Made by a program: the position numbers and the translations under genes. The notes below the pieces were generated by a model. The model was not told the DNA's origin and did no database searches. It saw only the letters and a list, made by a program, of their open reading frames with translations. Shown piece after piece: positions 24,711 through 33,258 of a stretch of DNA of 64,000 bases. The DNA lies in the NCBI GenBank assembly GCA_910585465.1, contig CAJUEW010000001.1, positions 434,001-498,000 on the forward strand. The letters run 5' to 3'. How positions within the stretch are numbered: position 1 is the first letter of the stretch; every line of letters starts with the position of its first letter. Origin of the DNA: an uncultured Lachnospiraceae bacterium (GTDB lineage: Bacteria; Bacillota; Clostridia; Lachnospirales; Lachnospiraceae).

Positions 24711-25836
24711 ATTCTGTTCCCGTAAAGCGATCTATTCCGTCTGCCATCCCTTCAGCCATCAAATACTGGTAGTCCTCGGATGCCATATTCTGGTCCTCTG
24801 CCGGATTCGTCATATATCCCATTTCAATTATGGTCGTAGGAACCAAAGCCCAGTTGATGCCGCTCATGGTGTCTGTTTCCCACACTCTCTGCTTCTTTGC
24901 CCCGGTTTTTTCCACAAAAGCATCCAATATACAATCTGACAGCAGACGGCTTTCCTCGTAAATCCCCCCATTATATGGGTTGGAAGGGGTCTGACAGATC
25001 GTCATGGCCCCGTTTACACTGCTGTCCTCGGAACCATTGGCATGGATCCGGATAAATACATCTGCTTCCGCTTCATTGGCAACCGCTGCCCGTTCGCCGT
25101 TGCTTATATTCACATCATGGGAAGTGCGGACCATAATTACCTCATAGCCTCTTTCCCGGAGAATCGCCTCCAGCTTCTGAGCTACCTGAAGCGTCAGTTC
25201 ATATTCCTTCAGCCCGGAAGCCGCGCCTGAAGTTCCACCTGCCACCTTTGCCTTTGTTTCCGATGCTCCCGGACCTATTGGTTCTTTCTCAGAATTTCCC
25301 TTTTGCTGGTGTCCCGGATCAATAACAACCAGATATCCATTTGTGCTTGCGTCCCTTTCAGGCTTCACTTTAAGATATTCACTTGCCGCATAGTAAAGCT
25401 GGTCATCCATCAGAATCGTGCTCCATTCTCCGTCATCCGCAATGCGCTCTGCCGTCTGCCTTACGCCAAGCACAGTATATACTTCCGACTCTGTGGTGGG
25501 CGCGGTACGGACATTTACACGGGAAACGGCATATACAGTCTCCGTCTCTTCCTCTGAATATACAGGCTCCCGGGCCTCCTCCTCTTCTGTCTCTGTATGG
25601 TCTGCCTCTGACCGATTGGATTCCTCCTGCTGAACCACTTCTTCAGATTTATCTTCTTCACCAGACGTTTCCGTCCCGGCCGCTTTTTCCTGCTCCGGGG
25701 GCTGCACTGAAGCAGTCTCCGCAGAACCATCTTTCTCTGATACTGTACTGTCCGCCCCCGGCACAGTACCTGCACCGCAGGCAGTAATCAGTGACGACAA
25801 AGCAATCGCCAATAATACCGCTGTCCATCTTTTCAT
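24709..25836 (-). CDS. Lipoprotein N-acetylmuramoyl-L-alanine amidase with SH3-like domain
   Basis: A 375-residue secreted enzyme. Lipoprotein signal with lipobox LITAC at about residue 20; acidic linker to about 95; a bacterial SH3 segment (SRVNVRTAPTTESEVYTVL); then Amidase_3 from about 160 with zinc ligands in VIDPGHQQK, the Glu in SGLKEYELT, IRIHANG and catalytic Glu in TTIIEMGYMTN. It cleaves the amide bond between N-acetylmuramic acid and the peptide stem. Start ATG 25836, which opens the signal peptide; a longer frame adds 17 residues that break it. Confidence 0.92.
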   Translation of the reverse strand: MKRWTAVLLAIALSSLITACGAGTVPGADSTVSEKDGSAETASVQPPEQEKAAGTETSGEEDKSEEVVQQEESNRSEADHTETEEEEAREPVYSEEETETVYAVSRVNVRTAPTTESEVYTVLGVRQTAERIADDGEWSTILMDDQLYYAASEYLKVKPERDASTNGYLVVIDPGHQQKGNSEKEPIGPGASETKAKVAGGTSGAASGLKEYELTLQVAQKLEAILRERGYEVIMVRTSHDVNISNGERAAVANEAEADVFIRIHANGSEDSSVNGAMTICQTPSNPYNGGIYEESRLLSDCILDAFVEKTGAKKQRVWETDTMSGINWALVPTTIIEMGYMTNPAEDQNMASEDYQYLMAEGMADGIDRFTGTE

Positions 25837-25907
25837 ATTATAACGTCCTCTCTTGATCCGGAACGCGTCCCTGAGGAAAAATATCACCGTTCTTTTTCTA
25901 ATGCAGA

Positions 25908-26855
25908 CTACTCCTGTATCAGCGGCGCAACCTGGGACAGCATATTGTCCATATCTTCAAACATAGAGCTCTTGGTCGTTCCCAGACTGCTTACCCTGGC
26001 AATATGCTCCAGCACACCATGATATTGCTGCTGAACTTTATTAAAGTAGTTGTCCAGTTCTTCCAGCTCCTGCTCTGAATGTACTATAGCATCCCCAATC
26101 TCAGCCTGTACGGATTCTGCACCGTCAGCAGCCTCTGTAATCTTCCGGAACATCTCATAGGTTTCATTCACCATCTGAATGCTCTGATCCAGTCCCTCCT
26201 GAGAGGTGGAAATATTAATATTAAGCTGCTCCGTCCCCTGCTCCACATCATTGATTCTCATATCCACGGTACTTACCAGCGCTTTGATCTCTTCCGCCAG
26301 ATTCTTCACCTCTACGGCAACTACTGCAAAGCCTTTTCCCTTCTCTCCGGCACGGGTGGCTTCTATGGACGCATTCAGCGCCAGTATATTAGTCTGATTG
26401 GCTATTTTTACAATTTCATTGGTACATTGTTTGATTTTCATAACTGCCTGCTGAAAATCAACGAAGGTTTTCTCCATCTCACCGAAATATGATTTCACCT
26501 CCAGAGAACTGTTTTTCAGTTCCTCCACTCCGCTTTGTGCCTGCCCCACCGACCGGGCAATCTCCGCCTTCACCTCCGCAAATTTCCCCGCAGTCTGGTC
26601 GATTGCGGAAAAGGTCTGCTCAAAATTCCGCAGCTTTCCCTGAAACGCCTTTGCGTCACTCATTACCATTTTAAAAGCGCCTTTTACCTCCCAAATCTCC
26701 CGAAGGGAAGCCACTTCTTTTTGTACCAGCTCTCTCAGATATTCCTTCAGACTCTCGGCAACATGAAGCACCGGATACAGATTTTCCCTCTCTCCGGCCC
26801 TTGAAGAAGCTTTTCCGGCTTTCGCCTTATTTTTTGTTCTTTTCTGAAAAAACAT
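25908..26855 (-). CDS. Cytoplasmic methyl-accepting chemotaxis protein
   Basis: A 315-residue soluble signalling protein without transmembrane segments or sensor domain. The receptor hairpin tip is intact: IANQTNILALNASIEATRAGEKGKGFAVVAVEVKNLAEEI (first and second halves of the CheA/CheW contact region, about residues 150-190). Flanking heptads are short. It follows the FIST gene by 11 bases in one transcript, and FIST proteins are predicted small-molecule sensors, so the two probably form a split receptor. No motility genes are nearby. Confidence 0.88.
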   Translation of the reverse strand: MFFQKRTKNKAKAGKASSRAGERENLYPVLHVAESLKEYLRELVQKEVASLREIWEVKGAFKMVMSDAKAFQGKLRNFEQTFSAIDQTAGKFAEVKAEIARSVGQAQSGVEELKNSSLEVKSYFGEMEKTFVDFQQAVMKIKQCTNEIVKIANQTNILALNASIEATRAGEKGKGFAVVAVEVKNLAEEIKALVSTVDMRINDVEQGTEQLNINISTSQEGLDQSIQMVNETYEMFRKITEAADGAESVQAEIGDAIVHSEQELEELDNYFNKVQQQYHGVLEHIARVSSLGTTKSSMFEDMDNMLSQVAPLIQE

Positions 26856-26866
26856 ATTCTCCTCCC

Positions 26867-27919
26867 TTATTCAAAAACCACACATGACATAGATTGATTG
26901 ACAAACTGATTGTTGTAATGCTCTCCATAGCCTACCAGACCTGCATGGCTCCCCAGAACACTCATTTCCCGAAGATAGTCCTGCATATAGTGGTTTTCCG
27001 TAAACAGCAGATAACGGAACAGGCAATTTACAGAAAATACGGCAGATATACTGGAAAAATCCTGTCTGATAGTATCAATAGTTTCCTTTACAATCTGACG
27101 GTAATCTCCCAATGCCAGAAGAGTCAGCACATCCGAGTCATTTACTTGGCGGAAACAGGTCAGGGCACCGCCGTTTACATCCTTAATCGATATAATACAG
27201 GTGTCATTCCCACTCAGCTTGCCAAAGGGATTTTTGAAAGTTTGTGTCAGAATTTCCTGCTCGGAAACATGAAGAATATCCTGATAAACCCTCTTGGCAG
27301 ATTTACCGTTTAATTCACCGAGAATATAATTTTTCTTATCTGTTTTGGAAGCAACAAAATGGTAATCATCCAGTTGTCTGTAAATATTTTCTTTATATAC
27401 TTTAACCTTTCCCCCGGTATTTTTTATCAGGGCATAAACAACCGCATCCTCGTAAACTCTGCCGTTAACGGATACCTTACCTGCATCTCCGGTGCCTCCC
27501 ACCAGGGAAATATTCCGGCGGCGCAGAACGCTGTACAGTGTAGTCAGTACGCAGGCATCATTACCCGTACAAAAATCAATACATACAGTATTATTATTGT
27601 TACCGTCGATACGCGACAAGTCCTTTTCAAGACGCTGTATGTATTTCACCGGCATCGTGGACACCTGCTCCAGCACATTTGTAGCCGCCTGGACATCATG
27701 AAATGCCACTATGCCCACTCCTTTTTCTACCACCTTAGTATCATAGCTCATTCCAATGCACCCAATACTGGGAACCATAGGATAGATGTCAGACAGCTCT
27801 TTTACGTGAGCTTCAAATTGATCGGCATTAGACATCAAAAAGATAAGTTGGGGGTTTGTCAGTCCTCTGACCGCTTCTCGCAGATTGCCTTTTTGACTGA
27901 TACCAAAAAATTGTTTCAT
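26867..27919 (-). CDS. FIST domain sensory protein
   Basis: A 350-residue protein with the FIST_N region (about 20-200: PQLIFLMSNADQFEAHVKEL, PSIGCIGMSYDTKV, NISLVGGTGDAGKVSVNGRVYEDAVVYALI) and FIST_C (about 210-345: DDYHFVASKTDKKNYILGELNGKSAKRVYQ, ending GYGEHYNNQFVNQSM). FIST domains are thought to bind small ligands such as amino acids and to feed signalling proteins. First gene of the FIST-MCP unit; ATG 27919 after AAGGAG. Confidence 0.88.
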   Translation of the reverse strand: MKQFFGISQKGNLREAVRGLTNPQLIFLMSNADQFEAHVKELSDIYPMVPSIGCIGMSYDTKVVEKGVGIVAFHDVQAATNVLEQVSTMPVKYIQRLEKDLSRIDGNNNNTVCIDFCTGNDACVLTTLYSVLRRRNISLVGGTGDAGKVSVNGRVYEDAVVYALIKNTGGKVKVYKENIYRQLDDYHFVASKTDKKNYILGELNGKSAKRVYQDILHVSEQEILTQTFKNPFGKLSGNDTCIISIKDVNGGALTCFRQVNDSDVLTLLALGDYRQIVKETIDTIRQDFSSISAVFSVNCLFRYLLFTENHYMQDYLREMSVLGSHAGLVGYGEHYNNQFVNQSMSCVVFE

Positions 27920-28385
27920 AATATTTGGAAGAACTCCTTTCTTATGTAATATATTTCTTTGCCTGAATGTCTTCGGAGCTTACTCCGTTTAAGGCAGTTT
28001 TCTCCTATTCTATCATATTTTTTTATGGAAAGCTATGAATATTTTTCTTCAATTTCCGCAATATGTAATCCTTCAAGAACAAAAATAATAAAAGCGTCCA
28101 AAACATACAGTTTCTACTGCAGTTTGAACGCTGTTGTTGTTAGTCGAGGTACGGTATCCGTTTGCGCGCTGACGGTCTGCCGCCCCCATTTTTAAGCTGC
28201 CAAAACTATCCACTCATTTTATGAAAATGCTCTTTTATAAATGAAAAACCTTGGTACAACTTTTATGATAATACTATAGCAGGAAAATGTGTACAAAATA
28301 TGGGAAATCACTAAACAAATCATAAAAAATAAATCTAAATCTTTATAATTTCTTCATTACCTGCATTTCAGCTAAAAGCTTCTGC
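27920..28385. other. 466-bp intergenic region with structured leader and hairpin
   Basis: No convincing gene. Near the FIST gene the minus strand holds TGCCT-TAAA-CGGAG-TAAG-CTCCG-AAGACATTC-AGGCA (27961-27996), a two-stem element in the FIST leader. At 28081-28136 a long imperfect hairpin ends in a minus-strand T tract. Between 28141 and 28200 lies a GC-richer block unlike its AT-rich surroundings. The rest (28200-28385) is AT-rich with no feature I can name. Confidence 0.5.
28081..28136 (-). terminator. Long hairpin with minus-strand T tract
   Basis: On the minus strand AGCGTTCAAACTGCAG pairs imperfectly with CTGTATGTTTTGGACGCT around TAGAAA and is followed by TTTTATTATTTTT. It may end a transcript from the PPOX gene or a small RNA from 28140-28300. 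Confidence 0.6.
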
Positions 28386-28856
28386 TTACAAATGCTCCTT
28401 ACAGGACAGTTCCTCCGGTTCCAGTCGAAATACACAGGCAGCATGAATACTCTTATCCGAAAACTCCCACTCATCCTTCCCGGTATTATGATACATAATT
28501 GCCTGCAGTGCCTTTTGTTTTTCTTCCATATCTTCTATTAGAGAAACTCTGCCGCTGCCTATGACGCTCTGAAACCTGGCGGAATACTCGCAGGCTCTCT
28601 CAGCCTCATTAAGCGCATAATTGGTATCCATCTCAAATCCCGCATATCCATTTTCTTTTATCAGATCTATTTTCCGTCCCGTCTTTGCCCCATGAAAATA
28701 GAAGGTATAGCTCCCTTCCTTTTCCTGAAAGCCAAAGCTCAGCGGAACGATATAAACCCTTCCGCAATCATTCAACCCAAGCCTGCAGCAATAGCAGTTG
28801 GAAATAATTTCACGAATTTTGTCCTTGTCAGTCACTTCTCTGTCCTTTCTTCTCAT
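28386..28856 (-). CDS. Pyridoxamine 5'-phosphate oxidase family protein (NimA-like)
   Basis: A 156-residue split-barrel flavin-binding protein. The N terminus MRRKDREVTDKDKIREII and CCRLGLNDCGRVYIVPLSFGF are typical of the Nim/PPOX-like group; FYFHGAKTGRKIDLIKEN and the C-terminal RLEPEELSCKEHL complete the family pattern. Members bind FMN or haem and reduce small molecules; a resistance role cannot be concluded. I prefer ATG 28856, since the alternative TTG 28862 sits very close to the GGGAGG site. Last gene of a three-gene minus-strand unit. Confidence 0.82.
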   Translation of the reverse strand: MRRKDREVTDKDKIREIISNCYCCRLGLNDCGRVYIVPLSFGFQEKEGSYTFYFHGAKTGRKIDLIKENGYAGFEMDTNYALNEAERACEYSARFQSVIGSGRVSLIEDMEEKQKALQAIMYHNTGKDEWEFSDKSIHAACVFRLEPEELSCKEHL

Positions 28857-28864
28857 AACCAATG

Positions 28865-29098
28865 TTACCTCCCCAGCTCTCTTAGCTGCTCTAAAAGCTC
28901 CAAATCCGACTGCTGTACTTTAATATTAGACGTAACCGGATTCTGTCCCGGCTTCGTCACGGTAATTTCAAGGATCGTTCCTTCTTCAATTCCGGGCGAA
29001 AAAACAGCGTTTAAAAACGACATAAATTTAGGGTGATTTTCGGTAAATTTATTCTTTGCACTCATGATTTTCATAACAGACGCAGGATTTATCATCAT
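28865..29098 (-). CDS. Small hypothetical protein
   Basis: A 77-residue protein starting MMINPASVMKIMSAKNKF with a beta-rich middle (EGTILEITVTKPGQNPVTSNIKV) and a helical end (SDLELLEQLRELGR). The ATG at 29098 follows AAGGAGGAAAAT, an excellent site; a longer frame lacks one. Lies between the MBL and PPOX genes with 8- to 14-base gaps. I do not recognise the family. Confidence 0.75.
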   Translation of the reverse strand: MMINPASVMKIMSAKNKFTENHPKFMSFLNAVFSPGIEEGTILEITVTKPGQNPVTSNIKVQQSDLELLEQLRELGR

Positions 29099-29112
29099 AT
29101 TTTCCTCCTTAA

Positions 29113-29925
29113 TTATATCTGAATCTCCAGTCCTGTATAAAGCTGACATGCCTGTTCTCCAAGCTCTTCCTTCAGGATCTCAAAAGCCCTGTCTCCTGTG
29201 CAGTGGCCTGTATATATTCTTTCAATAGCTGTCCCCCGGATGCGCTCTGCCAGGGCACGAACCCCCTCGTCCGAAGTATGACAGAGATGAAAGCCTCCAA
29301 TCAACGCATAGATCCTTTTTCCCGGATATGCCTTTGTTATTTCTATGATAATATTGTCGGCCCCGCTGTGGGAGCAGCTATTGAAAATAACAAGTCCTTT
29401 CTCCGTATCCAGCACCAGACTATGCTCATGCCGAAAGAGATCCGGAAAATATTTTCCGTTCTGTTTTATATAAAGATGATTTCTTTCTGCAGTCTTTTCC
29501 ATATCATAACCCCTGTGGGGAATCAGACGGACTCCGGGAATTATTTCATAATCCCCGTCCACATAGATAAGTCTGTCCTTATATTTTTCCAGAAATCCTC
29601 TGTGTATCCCTATATATTTATGAAAAATCCATCTTTTCCCATAGCAGTTTTCCTTTGAGCCATTTCTCAAATAAAAGGCTGCCTTTGCATTCTGCTCAAA
29701 AAACGCAGCCAGTCCGTCTGCATGGTCATAGTGGGCATGAGACAAAACACCGAACTCCACCTGATTCAGCTTAAGCCCGAGCTTTTCCGCGTTCCGGGCA
29801 AATTTGTCAGACGCGCCTGTATCCAGCAGAATTGCATGCCCCTGATATTCAATATAAACAGACAATCCCCACTCAGCCGCAAGAGAACCCTTTGTAAGAT
29901 TGTCAATCAAAACAGTCGCTTTCAT
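29113..29925 (-). CDS. Metallo-beta-lactamase fold hydrolase
   Basis: A 270-residue MBL-fold enzyme. Metal motif HAHYDHADG (H-x-H-x-D-H), Asp in LLDTGASDKF, His in SCSHSGADNII and HLCHTSDE plus a late GHCTG. The GFHL and SHSGADN stretches resemble the group annotated as dihydropterin-ribofuranosylaminobenzene phosphate synthase, but the substrate is unproven. ATG 29925 lies 13 bases from GGAGG; TTG 29937 is too close to it, so the start is uncertain. Heads the unit with the small protein and PPOX gene. Confidence 0.82.
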   Translation of the reverse strand: MKATVLIDNLTKGSLAAEWGLSVYIEYQGHAILLDTGASDKFARNAEKLGLKLNQVEFGVLSHAHYDHADGLAAFFEQNAKAAFYLRNGSKENCYGKRWIFHKYIGIHRGFLEKYKDRLIYVDGDYEIIPGVRLIPHRGYDMEKTAERNHLYIKQNGKYFPDLFRHEHSLVLDTEKGLVIFNSCSHSGADNIIIEITKAYPGKRIYALIGGFHLCHTSDEGVRALAERIRGTAIERIYTGHCTGDRAFEILKEELGEQACQLYTGLEIQI

Positions 29926-30012
29926 GACTGGTATCAATCCTCCGGTTTTCTGATATCTGTCAGATATTATACACGAATCAGGAGAATAAGCAAAGCCCTA
30001 CTGCCCGAATAA

Positions 30013-31443
30013 TCACAATAACTCCTTTAATATCTGATTCACCATTCCCGGATCCGCTTTTCCCCTCATGGCCTTCATTGTCTGTCCTACCAGGAAGCCC
30101 ATGGCCTTTTCCTTTCCGTTATGGTAATCCTCCACTGAATGCGGATTGTCTGCAAGCACCTGTTCAATGACCTCTCTAAGTGCGCCTTCATCATTGACGG
30201 TTTTTAGCCCATGCTTCTCCACATACTGAAGCGGATCTATATCCTCCAGGAAAATTTTCTCAAAGACTTCCTTTGCCACAGAGCTGTTGATTGTACCTGC
30301 TTCCGTCAGTTGAATCAGCTTTGCCAGATTTTCCGGAGAGAAACGAAGACTGTCTGCCTCCATACCGTACTCCTTCATCAGACGCATGGTTTCCACCATC
30401 AGCCAGTTAGACACCTTCTTCGGCCTGCCGCAGACAGCGGTTGCCTCTTCAAAAATATCTGCCAGCCTCTTGGATGAAGTAATAATTTCCGCGTCATAAT
30501 CCGGCAGATCAAACTCTTTTTTATAGCGAATCAGCTTCTGGGTACGCAGCTCCGGCTGGCGGTCCCTGATAGCAGCGAGCCATTCATCACTGATAATAAC
30601 CGGCACCAGATCCGGCTCCGGAAAATAACGATAGTCCTGGGCATCCTCCTTGGAGCGCATCGCATAGGAGGCTTCTTTATTATCATCCCATCTTCTTGTC
30701 TCCTGGATCACCTGCCTCCCCATCTCCAATAGCTCAATCTGGCGCTCCCGTTCCCCCTCTATGGCCCTTGCGATTGCTTTAAAGGAGTTTAGATTTTTCA
30801 TCTCGGTGCGTGTTCCGAGTTTCTCTGCTCCGGTTTCCCGGACAGAAAGGTTCACATCCGCGCGCATGGAGCCTTCCTGAAGCTTACAGTCGGATGCGCC
30901 CAGGTACTGAATAATCAGACGCAGCTTATCCAGATAGGCAATTACCTCGTCCGCATTCCTCATATCCGGCTCGGATACAATCTCGATCAACGGCACACCG
31001 CTCCGGTTAAAATCCACCAAAGAACAGTCCTCCCATTCATCATGAATCAGCTTACCCGCATCCTCTTCCATATGAATCTCATGAATACCGATTTTTTTTG
31101 GTCCGGACGGCGTATCAATCTCCACATAGCCGTCCTGGCAGATTGGCTGGTATAGCTGGGAAATCTGATAATTTTGCGGGTTATCCGGATAAAAATAGTT
31201 CTTCCTGTCAAATTTACAGCACTGGTTAACCGTACAGTTGGTGGCAAGGCCCACTGCTGCCGCATATTCCACTGCCTTCTTATTTAATACCGGCAGGGAA
31301 CCCGGCATACCAGTACACACCGGACAGGTATGTGTGTTAGGCGCACCTCCGAACTCGGTGCTGCAGGAGCAGAAGATTTTTGTTTTGGTTGCAAGCTCCA
31401 CATGAACCTCCAGGCCAATGACTGTCTCATATTGTTTCCTCAT
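30013..31443 (-). CDS. gatB: Asp/Glu-tRNA amidotransferase subunit B
   Basis: A 476-residue GatB. The N terminus YETVIGLEVHVELATKTK, zinc Cys pairs (FCSC, then TCPVC), DFNRSGVPLIEIVSEPD, SMRADVNLSVR and RTEMKNLNSFKA are diagnostic; the C-terminal YqeY-like tRNA-binding domain ends FLVGQTMKAMRGKADPGMVNQIL. It activates the tRNA-bound acid and receives ammonia from GatA. Overlaps gatA by 4 bases. Third subunit gene of a single aspS-gatCAB operon. Confidence 0.96.
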   Translation of the reverse strand: MRKQYETVIGLEVHVELATKTKIFCSCSTEFGGAPNTHTCPVCTGMPGSLPVLNKKAVEYAAAVGLATNCTVNQCCKFDRKNYFYPDNPQNYQISQLYQPICQDGYVEIDTPSGPKKIGIHEIHMEEDAGKLIHDEWEDCSLVDFNRSGVPLIEIVSEPDMRNADEVIAYLDKLRLIIQYLGASDCKLQEGSMRADVNLSVRETGAEKLGTRTEMKNLNSFKAIARAIEGERERQIELLEMGRQVIQETRRWDDNKEASYAMRSKEDAQDYRYFPEPDLVPVIISDEWLAAIRDRQPELRTQKLIRYKKEFDLPDYDAEIITSSKRLADIFEEATAVCGRPKKVSNWLMVETMRLMKEYGMEADSLRFSPENLAKLIQLTEAGTINSSVAKEVFEKIFLEDIDPLQYVEKHGLKTVNDEGALREVIEQVLADNPHSVEDYHNGKEKAMGFLVGQTMKAMRGKADPGMVNQILKELL

Positions 31444-32936
31444 CTTCCATCCTTCCTTTCCTGTTTCCCGTCCTGTGCTTTTGCCGCAGGACAGCGCTCA
31501 TAGATTCTGGATTGTTCAAAGGTGTATGCTGCCCGGATGATCTTATTCTCCTGGAAGCAGTCCCCAATAAGCTGCATGCCTATAGGAAGCCCCTTGCTGT
31601 CCTCCCCGCAGGGTACGGTAATCCCCGGCAGGCCTGCCAGATTCACGGAAACTGTATAAATATCCCCCAAATACATCTGAAGCGGATCACCTAATGACTC
31701 TCCCAGCTTCGGCGCAGTCGTGGGCGACGCCGGAGCCAGAATTACATCGTATTTTGTAAAGGCCCGGTCAAATGCCTGTTTAATCAGCGCCTTTGTCTTC
31801 AGCGCCTTAATATAATAAGCATCATAGTAACCGGAACTGAGCACAAAGGAGCCAAGCATGATACGGCGCTTCACCTCCGTTCCGAAGCCTTCGCTTCTGG
31901 ATTTTTTATACATATTGTGAAGACCTGTATATGTTCCGGTCCGGTAGCCGAATTTAACACCGTCAAAGCGGGCCAGATTAGAGCTGGCCTCCGCGGACGC
32001 GATAATGTAGTAAGCCGGAATCGCGTATTCCACAAGACTCAGGTCAAATTCCTCCACCACAGCGCCTCTTTCTTCCAAAAGCTTTGCCGCCTTCAGGATG
32101 CTTTCCTTTACCTCAGTATCCAGCCCTTTTCCGAAATAATCCTTCGGGATGCCAATACGAAGCCCTCTGACATCCTCTACAAGCGCAGAGGTGAAATCAT
32201 AGGATTCTCTCTTCACAGATGTACTGTCCTTGGGATCATAGGATGCAATTACTTCCAGAACTGCTGCGCAGTCCGTCACATCCTTTGCCACCGGCCCTAT
32301 CTGGTCAAAAGAAGAACCATAGGCAATGAGCCCATAGCGGGAAACGGTTCCGTAGGTAGGCTTAATGCCGGTCACGCCGCAGAAAGAGCTGGGCTGGCGG
32401 ATAGAACCTCCTGTATCGGAGCCAAGAGCAAAGGCACATTCCTCCAGAGCCACCGCCGCACAGCTTCCTCCCGAGGACCCGCCCGGCACATGCTCCGCAT
32501 TCCACGGATTCCTGGTAGGCCCGAAAAACGAGGTTTCTGTTGTGCTTCCCATAGCAAATTCATCCATATTCGTCTTTCCGATAATAACTGCGCCTGCTTT
32601 TTCCAGGTTCAGCACCGCCTCTGCTGTATAGGCCGGTTTAAAATTATATAAAATCTTTGAGCTGCATGTGGTCAGCATGCCTTCGGTACACATATTGTCC
32701 TTAACGGCTGCCGGTACTCCTGCCAGGGGCCCTGTCAGCTCCCCTGATTCAATTTTTTTCTGTATTTCCTCTGCCCTTCTGAAAGCTCCCTCTTCATCCA
32801 CTGTCACATAGCAGTTAAATTCACCGTCCACCTTTTTCACCTGCTCAAGCGCCGCCCTGACAGCATCCATGGCAGTTATTTCACCGGCTTTGATTTTCTT
32901 ACTCAGTTCTACAGCGGTCAGGCTCATTATGTTCAT
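31440..32936 (-). CDS. gatA: Asp/Glu-tRNA amidotransferase subunit A
   Basis: A 498-residue amidase-signature enzyme that releases ammonia from glutamine. Catalytic Lys in AAVKDNMCTE, cis-Ser and nucleophilic Ser region PGGSSGGSCAAVA and GSDTGGSIRQPSSFCG. The ATG at 32936 has AGGAGGG 7 bases upstream. Lies 12 bases after gatC and overlaps gatB (ATGA type). Confidence 0.96.
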   Translation of the reverse strand: MNIMSLTAVELSKKIKAGEITAMDAVRAALEQVKKVDGEFNCYVTVDEEGAFRRAEEIQKKIESGELTGPLAGVPAAVKDNMCTEGMLTTCSSKILYNFKPAYTAEAVLNLEKAGAVIIGKTNMDEFAMGSTTETSFFGPTRNPWNAEHVPGGSSGGSCAAVALEECAFALGSDTGGSIRQPSSFCGVTGIKPTYGTVSRYGLIAYGSSFDQIGPVAKDVTDCAAVLEVIASYDPKDSTSVKRESYDFTSALVEDVRGLRIGIPKDYFGKGLDTEVKESILKAAKLLEERGAVVEEFDLSLVEYAIPAYYIIASAEASSNLARFDGVKFGYRTGTYTGLHNMYKKSRSEGFGTEVKRRIMLGSFVLSSGYYDAYYIKALKTKALIKQAFDRAFTKYDVILAPASPTTAPKLGESLGDPLQMYLGDIYTVSVNLAGLPGITVPCGEDSKGLPIGMQLIGDCFQENKIIRAAYTFEQSRIYERCPAAKAQDGKQERKDGR

Positions 32937-32948
32937 GCTTCTGCCCTC

Positions 32949-33242
32949 CTATTCTACTGTCTTCGGCACTTTAAATGCACCGTCCTTTTTTTCCGGTGCG
33001 TTGGCAAGGATTTTATCTTTCTCATTGCCGTTTGCCACCGTATCCTCACGGAATACATTGTGTACCGGAAACACATGGGACATGGGCTCCACTCCCTCTG
33101 TATCCAGATTATTCAGCATATCAATGTAATCCAGCATATTTCCCATATCCTTTTTAGCCTGTTCCCTTTCCTCAGGAGAAAGCTCCAGCTTTGCAAGAAT
33201 TCCTACATATTCAATCGTCTCATCCGAAATCATACTTGCCAT
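32949..33242 (-). CDS. gatC: Asp/Glu-tRNA amidotransferase subunit C
   Basis: A 97-residue GatC. ISDETIEYVGILAKLELSPEE, DMGNMLDYIDMLNNLDTEGVEPMSHVF and the REDTV segment are the typical clamp that wraps GatA and holds GatB. ATG 33242 follows GGAGGATATTAGACC. 16 bases after aspS. Confidence 0.94.
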   Translation of the reverse strand: MASMISDETIEYVGILAKLELSPEEREQAKKDMGNMLDYIDMLNNLDTEGVEPMSHVFPVHNVFREDTVANGNEKDKILANAPEKKDGAFKVPKTVE

Positions 33243-33258
33243 GGTCTAATATCCTCCT

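Noticed and set aside
28141..28200. Short coding fragment or CRISPR-like unit
   Set aside because: No repeat units are visible and no open frame with a start site fits.
32365..32631. Plus-strand frames inside gatA
   Set aside because: Shadows of a strongly conserved gatA reading frame.
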